A DNA stretch of 64,000 bases from Malaya genurostris (lineage: Eukaryota; Arthropoda; Insecta; Diptera; Culicidae), in contig NC_080570.1 in assembly GCF_030247185.1 (NCBI RefSeq), positions 147,656,641-147,720,640 of the forward strand, given 5' to 3'. The notes under the pieces were generated by a model. The model saw only the letters and a program-made list of their open reading frames with translations, did not search any database and was not told the DNA's origin. Both the position numbers and the translations under genes were made by a program. Below, piece by piece: positions 55,623-64,000 of this stretch. Position 1 is the first letter of the stretch. Every line of letters starts with the position of its first letter.

Positions 55623-57469
55623 AAGTAGTGCAGGACAATCAATATTGTTCGTCAAAATATCGGCAATCAGCATTGCACGGAACAGATCTCGGCGTACTTG
55701 TAGAGTATCGAGTCCGATAAGCATCCCACGGCTTTCATAACTAGGCAGCTGGTGAGGGTTATTCCAGGGCAAACGACGAAGAGTGAAACGAACGAATCTG
55801 CGCTGTATTGATTCAAGTCTGAAAGCTCCATTATGAAAGTGAGGGTTCCATACTGACTACTGACTTCGAGTGTTGACCGTACAAGCGAGCAGTAGAGAGA
55901 TTTCAAACCGTATATATCTGTGAAGTGCTTAGCGGTTCTCATGACAAATCCTAGACAACGAGAAGCCTTTGCCACGATGTACGGAATATGCTGCTTGTAA
56001 TTCAATTGTTCGTCGAGAAGAACGCCAAGATCTTTGACACAATTGACTCTATCAATCACTGATCCTCGAAGACAATAATTGAAACGAATAGGTGTTTTTT
56101 TTTCGTGTGAAGGTGATAATCGAGCATTTGCTGATATTTAGCGTCATTTTATTAATTTCACACCACTTGGAGAAAATTTCAAGCTCACTCTGAAGGAAAC
56201 AGGCATCTTCCAGAGTCTTGATAATTTGGAATTACTTTAGGTCGTCCGCGAACGATAATCGTGAACCTTTCAATGAATAGTTCACGTCGTTGAAATACAG
56301 TAGAAATATCAGTGGTCCGCGATGACTGCCTTGTGGAATACCAGAAAAGCAAAAAACTCCTTGGAAACATTTTCATTGATCTTAACCGCCAGCCGTCGAT
56401 TGCAAAGATACGATTGAATCCACCGAAGAATGTTGGAACCGAAGCCCAGTCTGTCCAATTTGGCAATTGTGATAGCGTGATTATTTCTATCAAAAGCAGC
56501 AGAGAGATCCGTGTAGACAACGTCCGTTTGATGACCTTTAGACATAGCATCCGTTATAGGTAAACGTCGTGAAAGTTAGTAGGTTAGTGGCAGTTGAGAT
56601 GTAATGCTTGCAGTGATTAAAAAAAGGCTCCAGAACGACCAGCTCAAACAATTTAGGAATGGTGCTAAGAGCGGTGATACCACGGTAATTGTCGATGTTC
56701 ATCTTGTCTCCTTTTTTGTACATAAGCAGATTTCCAGATATCAGGAAATACTCCAGTCATGAGTGACAGTCGGAACAGAAGACATAGAGGTACTATAATA
56801 CTACTAGAGCATCGCTTCAAAATAACTGCCGGGATACCGTCGAGTCCAGCAGAGTGTGAAGACTTCATTTTTGCGACTGCTGTTTTTACGGAACTTGCGC
56901 TTATGTCAATTGAATTCATTGACTGTCCCAAAACGGGAACGTTGAGTGCCGCCTGGGTGATTTGGGAAGGTGCTAAGATTTCTCTAGAAAATATCTCAGA
57001 GAATTTTTTCATGAGCATTTCGCAAATTTCCTGCATGCTAGAACTTGTCTGTTCATTGTAAAACATAGATGAAGGAAGATCTGACTCCTTCCTTTGCTCG
57101 TTAACGTGCTTCCAGGATGATTTTGGATTAGACTTTAATCTCCTCTGTACACTGCGTAAATAGTTGGCATAGCAACGTTCAGCTGTCTTTTTGTAAACTT
57201 TGTAGATTTCTACGTAGTTTTGCCGGAGCAACAAACCACTGTTCTTAGAATATTTCTTTAATGCTGTCCTTTTTAAACTTTTCATTCGTCGTAGTTCTAC
57301 GGTTTGCCACGGTACTTGTTCGGGTGGCTTACTAATTTGTTTAGGGACATATTGGTCAATAGCATACATCAGAACGTTGGAAAATGTTTGAGCTGAAAGA
57401 TTAACATCGCCATTGTCGAGAATTTCACTTCAGTCAATGCTTGTAAGAAATGCAATAATACTATTGTGG
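55623..57469 (-). mobile_element. Jockey-clade LINE fragment nested in a mariner
   Basis: The minus strand encodes a jockey-type ORF2 lacking its endonuclease: VPWQTVELRRMKSLKRTAL (pre-RT linker), SSHSAGLDGIPAVILKRC, DNYRGITALSTIPKLFE, YTDLSAAFDR, FSGIPQGSHRGPLIFLLY, an intact FADD box near 56236-56247, and VKDLGVLLDEQLNYKQHIPY. It stops short at DCPALL near 55625, before the expected C-terminus, so both ends are truncated or rearranged. Frameshifts separate the open pieces (56665-57369, 56538-56723, 56309-56545, 55667-56059). It shares its lineage with 13971-14535. Confidence 0.85.
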
Positions 57470-57610
57470 TAAGCGTTCACCAGTTGTTGTCCACTCAGAT
57501 GACGATCGTTTTGATTCCGGTGTTAAGTGATGAATCCATGTTTCATCCATTGTCACATATCGACGCAAAAATTCCGGAATCATCAATTTCCTTTCTTAAA
57601 ACTATTGTGT
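57470..57610 (-). pseudogene. Mariner transposase, first catalytic segment of split copy
   Basis: Minus-strand PEFLRRYVTMDETWIHHLTP, then ESKRSSSEWTTTGERLP. This holds the first catalytic aspartate (MDETW) and the W.TTGE segment that normally precedes the block now found at 55342-55622. The reading stops at the jockey junction. Nothing recognisable of the transposase N-terminus follows upstream. Confidence 0.8.
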
Positions 57611-58129
57611 GATTGGGGTCCAAAAATTTGTTTCACATTATTTTAGCGGGACTTTTTATTTATACTTTAATTCTGAGAAATATCAATAGTGCATCTCTGA
57701 ATCAATCTTAGAAATTGCCTATGCATAAAGCTCTTTCGCAGTTGGGATGTAATGCACCTGCAAAATTGTTTTAGCAGAAACTCTACCCAAATCATCACAT
57801 GGACATTTACCGTGGCATGTTTCGAAAAAATTCCACTCCGTATTTATATCAATACTATGAACTTCGGGCACCCGTTCCTGGTTTTGATTGATTGTTTGTT
57901 ACATTTCAAATATTTGCTCATTTTGCTCTTTAGATCATTTTTACCATATGAACTCTTTGAATTTGCTCTCCGTTATTTATTTGCATTGAAACTTCATTTT
58001 CCTTGCTGTCTTATTTCTTGTTTTAAAAATTTCATTTTCGTTACTGATATCTTTTCTTAAGATTAACAGTTATTTAATTTTGTTCAATCAGTAACTAAAC
58101 GATTCGATGATGTTTTCAATTATTAAATT
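57611..58129. other. A+T-rich non-coding stretch
   Basis: No further mariner sequence recognised. The 102-residue frame at 57752-58060 is phenylalanine/leucine-rich and looks like chance. Confidence 0.4.
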
Positions 58130-60300
58130 TGTTTATAATTCCTCTTCCAAATAATGATGAACCGATATCTCGCTTGCAACACTCGAAGAAACAAGAAGAG
58201 TCACACAAACGCTCAACCTCCACACCCCCTTTAACCTGGAACCTACCCCCCCAACTCGTTCCCCTCTCTGACCAATGGCCAATTAACGAAGCCTTAGTCA
58301 GAGAATTCCCATCAGGGCGTCAATTAGCGCTAGACTGGGAATCGTGAGCTACTCGAAATCGTTCTATAACCATCTCGGATAGGGAACGGAACGGAACGGA
58401 TATTCTTGCGCTGATAGCAAAAGCAATTTCAACCCGTTCGAACGTTGTTCTCGGAGTGTGAATCAATAAGGTGGCTATTTTTAGCATCCTACGTAAACAT
58501 TCCGAGTTCCTCCGAGTCGGTCGTCATCGTCACCGTCTCGGAGGAACTTGGAACGGAGTCCAAACGGACCTGCTCACGTGAGTCAATCGACGAAGAAGGT
58601 CTAGAATGTGAATTTTTTTTTCTTCTACTGTTGCGACTGTTGTTCTACAGCCCCCCCTGGCACGAGGTGATCATGACGGAGGTGATGACGACGACTTCGA
58701 CGGCGACGACGACGACGACGCCGACGATGATGATTGTGATGATGATAATAATACTGGAGATGAGTCCATCACCCGAGTGGAGAGACTTTGGTGGTCAAAC
58801 ACCGTTTGTGTTGTACTGGTACTGGTTTGTTAGTTCGAGCAAAAAAAAAAAAATAAATAAAATAAAGCCCATATTAAATGTCGAGATAGCATCATCCATT
58901 CAGCATCTCTCGGCCAGTTTGGCACGATTAAAAAGCATCAATAATGATGTTTCAAATGGAGGAGCTGCTTGTGTAGTTTGCCTTTCCGGGTTGCCTTCTA
59001 TTATTTTCATTATTTCACGATTCCCTCAACCGACCAACCGACTTCCCTTCCCCAAAAGCTGCTCACTCAAGCAAGCCCCCCGTCATCGGATGGCAATGTT
59101 CTGAAATCTGCTCATCTTCGTTTAGTTCAAACATCACTCAAATGACGTATGCACGTTTGCCTGCCTAGACAAGCTCAGCCGTAGGTGAGTGTAGTTGATC
59201 TGTTATTTTTTTTTTGCTCTGTCCCTTCCACATCCAACCGGTATCCAGGTTCATTCGACTCGACTCGAGTCGCAAAGTCCGCACAGTTTGGATGATTCAG
59301 TCCATTTGAATGACGGCGGTTGCCACGGGTCACAACGCTGAACAAGCCCCGAATTCCTGAAACAACAGCAAAACAACCAGAAGTCATCTGCTATGGGGAG
59401 AAAAAAAAATCCCAAACGCATCCTTGCTTGCTTCTCTGAACGAATGAACTAATCCGGCGTAAATTGGGCTCGGAGGTTGAAATATGAATGCGGTATCCCC
59501 ATATAATGATGATGATGGTGCGGTTGATTTCCAGGAAAAGTTGACTCACCCGTGAAATTACATACAATTCCGATCCTTCGGTTGGTTTGTGTTGTGTTCG
59601 ATGGTTGCTCCGAAGCCCTCGCCAGACATGGCTGCCGTGTGATGAATAATCCTTTGAAGACGAACAAAACAACAACGACCTTGCGTCGCTTCGACTGGCG
59701 GGAATTTCCCACTCTGCTGGGCTTCGACAAAAAAGGCTTCGGTTGTCGGTTGTTTTTTTTTTCGGTGCACAATCAATCTCGCAGTCGTGCGCCTTCCTTC
59801 GAAACCTTGGAAAGTTAGTAAATTTCAACTTCACTCCCAGTTCCGAACAAAAGGGTTCACTGTCAAATCAAGTCTCGCCTAAGAAGCATATCTCTACGTA
59901 GCACACACTCCGCGGATTCGGTTGACAAGCGAAGTGGAAAAAGAAGCTTAGTGCCGAGATGGCAGGGAGATTGTGGTCGGTTCTGCAACGACGGCGAAAC
60001 GCTCCTAAATGTGTTAATAGGAGGAAGTTTTAATTCTGATTTAATGCTGACGTTGATTTAAATGGGGGGTCTTCTGGCTTGCAGATAGCGTTCAGCATTC
60101 CTTCCTCGGAATCGGGGAAGCAAAATCGAATCCTGTAATTAATTAACGGACGTCCTGCTGGTCACCATCGATTGGCAATTGAAATGCATGTGGCCATCGA
60201 TGTTTCGTTGCTTCTAATGAGAAGAGAAATTCGCACAGGATGTTTTGTCGTGAATAAGACTTACTTCACTTTGGGGTGCTTTTTCAAAAAATATCCTCTA
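58130..60300. other. Unique G+C-richer island with GAC/GAT microsatellite
   Basis: 2.2 kb that resembles none of the elements here. A GACGAC/GATGAT microsatellite at 58675-58760 creates a threonine- and methionine-rich stretch within the 219-residue frame at 58445-59104. I do not call that frame a gene, because it has no recognisable domain and is dominated by simple sequence. Overlapping frames on both strands at 59391-59834 are equally unsupported. Possible single-copy locus DNA. Confidence 0.5.
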
Positions 60301-60308
60301 CAAGAATA

Positions 60309-61183
60309 ACAGATCGGCTGAAAAGTTCGTACCGTTTCTATGAGAGGCGAAAGATTCAAAAGATACGTGTATGAATTTGACAGCTGTCTGATTATTAGTT
60401 TGTGAGATATTGCATTTTGAGTGAAGCTACTTTTGTTATTGTGAAAAAAAAATGGAAAAAAAAGGAATTTCGTGTGTTGATGAAACACTGCTTTTTGATG
60501 AAAAAAAGTGCCGCCGATACCAAAAAATGGCTTGATGAGTGTTATCCAGACTCTGCACCGGGCGAAGCAACAATTCGTAAGTGGTTTGCAAAATTTCGTA
60601 CTGGTCATATGAGCACCGAAGACGATGAACGCAGTGGACGTCCAAAAGTGGCTGTTACCGATGAAAACGTGAAAAAAATCCACCAAATGATTTTCAATGA
60701 CCGTAAAGTGAAGTTGATCGAGATAGCTGACACCCTAAAGATATCAAAGGAACGTGTTGGACATATTATTCACGAATATTTGGATATGAGAAAGCTTTGT
60801 GCAAAATTGGGTGCCGCGTGAGCTCACAATCGATCAAAAACAACAACGAATTGATGATTCTGAGCAGTGTTTGGAGCTGTTGAATTGCTCCCTCATCCAC
60901 CGTATTCTCCAGATTTGGCCCCCAGTGACTTTTTCCTGTTCTCAGACCTCAAGAGAATGCTCGATGGTAAAAAATTTAGAAGCAATGAAGAGGTAATCGC
61001 TGAAACTGAGGCCTGTTTTGAGGCAAAGGACAAATCATACTACAAAAATGGTATCGAAAAGTTGGAAGATCGCTATAATCGCTGTATCGCCTCTGATGGC
61101 AATTATGTTGAATAATAAAAACGAATTTTCCCAAAAAAAATGTGTGTTTCTATTAAACGATACGATCTTTTCAGCCGAACTGT
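60309..61183 (+). mobile_element. Internally deleted mariner, second family
   Basis: Ends ACAGATCGGCTGAAAAGTTC (60309) and the inverse ending at 61183, about 28 bp imperfect, with TA at 60307-60308 and 61184-61185. 875 bp long. It keeps both ends and both extremities of the transposase gene, as in the mariner at 827-1513, but has different termini. Confidence 0.9.
60452..61115 (+). pseudogene. Mariner transposase remnant, middle deleted
   Basis: An ATG at 60452 is followed by a run of eight A bases that is one too long for the frame. The continuing frame reads KKEFRVLMKHCFLMKKSAAD, KKWLDECYPDSAPGEATIRK and KLIEIADTLKISKERVGHII, the N-terminal DNA-binding region. Near 60870 the sequence jumps, with a frame change, to ELLPHPPYSPDLAPSDFFLF and then EEVIAETEACFEAKDKSYYK to the normal C-terminus and stop at 61113-61115. 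The first two catalytic aspartates are deleted and the third (APSD) is kept. Inactive as a transposase. Confidence 0.9.
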
Positions 61184-61185
61184 TA

Positions 61186-61590
61186 GGTAGAACTTAATCG
61201 TAAATATTTTTTGGTGTACTTAACCTAACAACATATTTTTTCTCCATGCCATCGGAAATATGATCAGCAATTGATGCTAAAATTCTCGGTACTATGAAAT
61301 AACCAACTAGAAAGTATAGTTCTCTAGAATGTGTGGTTCCAACGAGAACTGAAGATAAAAACTCATGATGTTTGTTTGCCTTTCTTGTGCTCGGGCGACG
61401 GTTTTGATGCAGTAAGTATAGTCGCATTTTGTAAAAAATTAACCTTGCACAGATTCAGAATAGATATTCAGAGGTGTGAAGTTTTATTCGTATTCACGTT
61501 ATCCAGTTATGTCTCTGACATTACCCACCCACGTTTTCTTTTTGTTTCAATATGCAGACGACTGATTGAATAGCTTGAAAGCGGACAGTC
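61186..61590 (+). repeat. Dispersed repeat E, copy 2
   Basis: Landmarks as at 53725-54600. It begins within three bases of the mariner end, so the mariner lies at its edge. Confidence 0.6.
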
Positions 61591-61620
61591 GATCGCCGAG
61601 GCCAAGGAAAAGAACCAATT

Positions 61621-61660
61621 TGTATCCACCTAGTGGTGTAATGATGCCTTTCTCATAATT
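61621..61660 (+). repeat. Repeat B end fragment
   Basis: CCACCTAGTGGTGTAATGAT followed by GCCTTTCTCATAA, the same words as at 44880-44925. Confidence 0.7.
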
Positions 61661-61812
61661 TTCGGTGTGAGAAGTAGATATAGTTTATATTCTAGAAATT
61701 TGACTTCTCGGTATTTCCGAAGATGAGCAATTCCGTGCGGATTTGCATGAAACTTTGCATGTGTGAACGGTACGTCAATTAAAGTATTTTCACTTGACTA
61801 GAAATTTTTTTT
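61661..61812. other. Spacer
   Basis: No feature recognised. Confidence 0.4.
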
Positions 61813-62000
61813 TCACTCAAGATCAATCATAGTAAAACATTTTTTGTTGTTGTTGCGCAATTTGATTTCATGTTTTAACTTAGTTACGAAGACGATGCAG
61901 CAATTCCAACGATTATCCAACATATCGATATCATTTTTGAAGTACGATTTGTCTTTCGTTTCAAAATAAGCCTCAATCTCGGCACTGAACTTCATCCGAA
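61813..62000 (-). pseudogene. Mariner transposase C-terminal scrap
   Basis: The minus-strand frame reads EIEAYFETKDKSYFKND and IDMLDNRWNCCIV, the conserved mariner C-terminal block, then loses similarity. No ends or catalytic residues remain. Confidence 0.75.
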
Positions 62001-62037
62001 TTTAATGTTTTTTTTACTCTAGGAAGCATTTTTTTTA

Positions 62038-63344
62038 AAGACTGTACCAGAAAGTATGGACGCACTTCGATTTCGCTGTAAATAATTCACAAGTGTTAGA
62101 TATTCAAATTTAATTCGATATACTGATAATATTAGACTACAACAACAGAATATTATTCTCAACATTTGCTACTTAGCCATTCTAGACTAGCTGGCGCACC
62201 TTCTTGCGAACGTTCCTCATTAAATTCCGTACAGACTTCTTGGCGACAAGTTTTGACACTTTTTTCCAATCTTTTTCGAACTGTTGAATGGTTTCGGCTG
62301 CCGAGAAATGTTTCCTAAGATGTGCCTTCGTTAATGCCCAAAATTCCTCAATTTGTCGAAGTTGTGGGCAATCTGGTGGATTCATGTCTTTTGGGACGAA
62401 AGTGACATTTTTGGTAGTATACCATTCTACCGTTGATTTCGAGTAGTGGCCAGAAGCAAGATCTGGCCAGAAGACAACAGGATCCTTGTGGCTTCGAATC
62501 ATGGGTAGAAGTCGTTTTTGTAAACATTCCTTGATGTATATTTCGCTGTTCATTGAAGCAGTGGTGATGAAGGGTTTCGAAATGTTACCGCAGCTACAAA
62601 TTGCTTGCCAGACTATAGCTTTCTTACCAAATTTTACGGCTTCAATCGATGTCTCGGACTGGTTTAACACTAGCCCTTCTCGCACCGTATAATATTGTGG
62701 TCCCGACAAGGATTTGTAATCGAGTTTCACGTAGGTTTCGTCGTCCATGATTATGCAGTTCAAATTTCCAGCAAAAAAAAATCGTATTGTACAGCTTTCG
62801 AACCCTCGGCCTGATCGATGCTTCTTGTTTCGGACTACGTTTTGGTTGTTTCTGCTTCTTATAGGTTCGAAGATTCAAACGTTCTTTAGCACGAAGAACA
62901 TTTGACTTTGAAGTGCCCACTTTTTTGGCTACATCCCGAACTGAACCCTCCTTATTTTTCTCGAACGCCTTCAGTGTACGTTCATCCAACTGAGGGTTAG
63001 CAGGACCTTTTTTAGACCCGTTTTCGGTTTATCCTCCACGGTGTTATCCTCACCGAACTTCCTGATTGCATTTCGCACGGCTTTTTCACTTACTCTTTCC
63101 ATTTTGCTATCTTTCTCAGTGACAGTTCGCGTTCTGTGCAACATTTGTACACAGTTTTTCGACGTTGTTCTGCTGAAAGTCCACGCATTTCGAAACAAGA
63201 AACTAATGAAAACGAATAAACAACTGCACAAGTGGTTAGAGAAGAGTTTAAACAACAGGACGCAGCCATAAAAATTGACAGATTCTGAACCATTGTGAAA
63301 TGGCAGCGGTTTTTGGTTGCGTCCATACTTTCTGGGGCAGTCTT
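62038..63344 (-). mobile_element. ITmD37E-type DNA transposon, copy 3
   Basis: 1307 bp with terminal repeats AAGACTGTACCAGAAAGTAT (62038) and the inverse ending at 63344, and TA at 62036-62037 and 63345-63346. Same family as 20012-21248 in opposite orientation and slightly more complete at the 5' end of its gene. Confidence 0.92.
62182..63188 (-). pseudogene. ITmD37E transposase, copy 3
   Basis: The start at 63188 gives MRGLSAEQRRKTVYKCCTER, the N-terminus missing from copy 2. Loss of one A in runs near 63103 and 63010 and extra bases in a T/A run near 62780 shift the frame three times. The last 193 codons (62182-62763) are open and contain the whole catalytic part: MDDETYVKLDY, VFWPDLASGHYSKS and, 37 residues after the second aspartate, the glutamate of RQIEEFW. 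About 335 codons in total, normal for the family. Only indels, not catalytic changes, separate it from a working gene. Confidence 0.9.
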
Positions 63345-63346
63345 TA

Positions 63347-64000
63347 TGTACTACTCCATAAACATATTTTAACAATTTTAGCCTGATACAAAGATGACGG
63401 ACTTAAATCTAACAACTACTTCTCGCCTGTAATTTGCGAAAATCTGTAATTTAACCCCACCCGTGAAGCACAAGTCCACTAATTGGAAATGAGCAGCTCC
63501 AGTAAACAAGTAGCGCGTGATGTTGATTCTGATGATTCGTCATTATCGCCCGAATGTGTCGGAAATTCCAACTAAATTCATTACGAGTTTGATAAACCCT
63601 TTTGCGAGCCAACTGACTAACTGACTAATTATGGGAGCCGTTTTTTGTGTGATTTTAAAAATTAACAATCCGCGTTCTCACGCACAGCTAGGAAGCCACA
63701 GCCTACTCGGCTCGATTGTTGATGAATGTTCAGTAGGAAGCTTCAGCTGTCAGAAGTTTTTTTTTTCAATTTCGAAGCACAATCCGAATGGCCTTGACAA
63801 TCGGAAGTAGGCATCGATAATATGAATAAATGTTGCCAGCAATCACAAAACTGTGAATCCGACTGACAAACAAACGATGATGGTTCGAAATGACCGCAAC
63901 CTTGGCCGTATATAAAAACAGAGCAAAGGCAGATGAACAGAAAAATGTTACAAATCCAACAACCTTCCACTGATTGCCGTAGCACGCAAGGCGTCATCGT
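63347..64000. other. Unique island at window end
   Basis: No coding frame recognised; the 84-residue minus-strand frame at 63743-63997 has no motif. Composition fits the other single-copy islands. Confidence 0.4.
63909..63918 (+). promoter_or_regulatory. Weak candidate TATA box
   Basis: TATATAAAAA preceded by GGCCG in otherwise G+C-moderate unique DNA. No clear initiator or open frame follows in the remaining 80 bases, so this is only a possible promoter for something beyond the window. Confidence 0.2.

Noticed and set aside
58445..59104. 219-residue frame with threonine- and methionine-rich part
   Set aside because: Dominated by a GAC/GAT microsatellite with no domain or splice context. 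Could only be reconsidered with RNA evidence.

Overview
The window looks like gene-poor nuclear DNA from an insect, most probably a culicine mosquito. The evidence is the mix of mobile elements: ITmD37E-type Tc1/mariner elements, DD34D mariners, RNase H-bearing and jockey/CR1-like non-LTR retrotransposons, tRNA-derived SINEs, a TTCGCCGAA foldback-like element, and a dispersed repeat with CCACCTAGTGGTG / CCTTTCTCAT ends that I associate with Aedes/Culex-type genomes. I found no convincing host protein-coding exon, rRNA gene or functional tRNA gene. The only long open frame that looks like an intact protein is ORF1 of a retrotransposon.

Layout. 1-1.6 kb: dispersed repeat A, interrupted by a deleted mariner. 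1.6-7.7 kb: a near full-length I-type non-LTR element on the minus strand with a 12-bp target-site duplication (TSD). 7.7-11 kb: G+C-richer unique DNA, then mosquito repeat B. 11.4-12.5 kb: a TA-flanked MITE. 13.2-14.7 kb: a broken ITmD37E element split by a jockey 3' end. 14.9-15.3 kb: inverted copy of repeat A. 16.3-17.0 kb: foldback-like TTCGCCGAA element. 17.6-19.1 kb: unique DNA with homeodomain/POU-like motifs. 20.0-21.2 kb: ITmD37E element between two halves of a diverged local duplication. 22.0-28.5 kb: a 6.5-kb T+G-rich block containing about 149 units of GTTTTT followed by about 1.87 kb of GGTCTT hexamers, with a SINE inside it. 28.5-33 kb: unique DNA split by a 5'-truncated RNase H-bearing retrotransposon with a 71-bp flanking duplication. 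33.2-35.7 kb: nested DNA elements. 35.75-38.9 kb: a deleted CR1-like retrotransposon. 39.4-41.0 kb: hairpin repeat C and a TA-flanked MITE. 42.0-44.3 kb: a 2.3-kb non-coding composite retroposon with a 19-bp TSD. 44.5-49.2 kb: foldback fragment, repeat B with a SINE, a 153-bp tandem repeat and a decayed full-length mariner. 49.2-58 kb: low-information DNA, small remnants, and a jockey nested in a mariner. 58-60.3 kb: unique DNA. 60.3-63.3 kb: deleted mariner, mariner scrap and a third ITmD37E copy. 63.4-64.0 kb: unique DNA.

The genes do not form a pathway. Almost every enzyme is broken by stops, frameshifts, deletions or lost catalytic residues, so the elements present are dead or could move only with help from elsewhere. 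Insertion history can be read from the nesting and TSDs. The unique G+C-richer islands are what remains of the ancestral locus and could hold cis-regulatory DNA of a neighbouring gene.

The least explained features are the two-stage hexamer array with its higher-order blocks, the composite retroposon, two 1.1-kb MITEs filled with a repeated short motif, and the 71-bp insertion duplication. I did not find evidence for a new coded system such as a defence operon.
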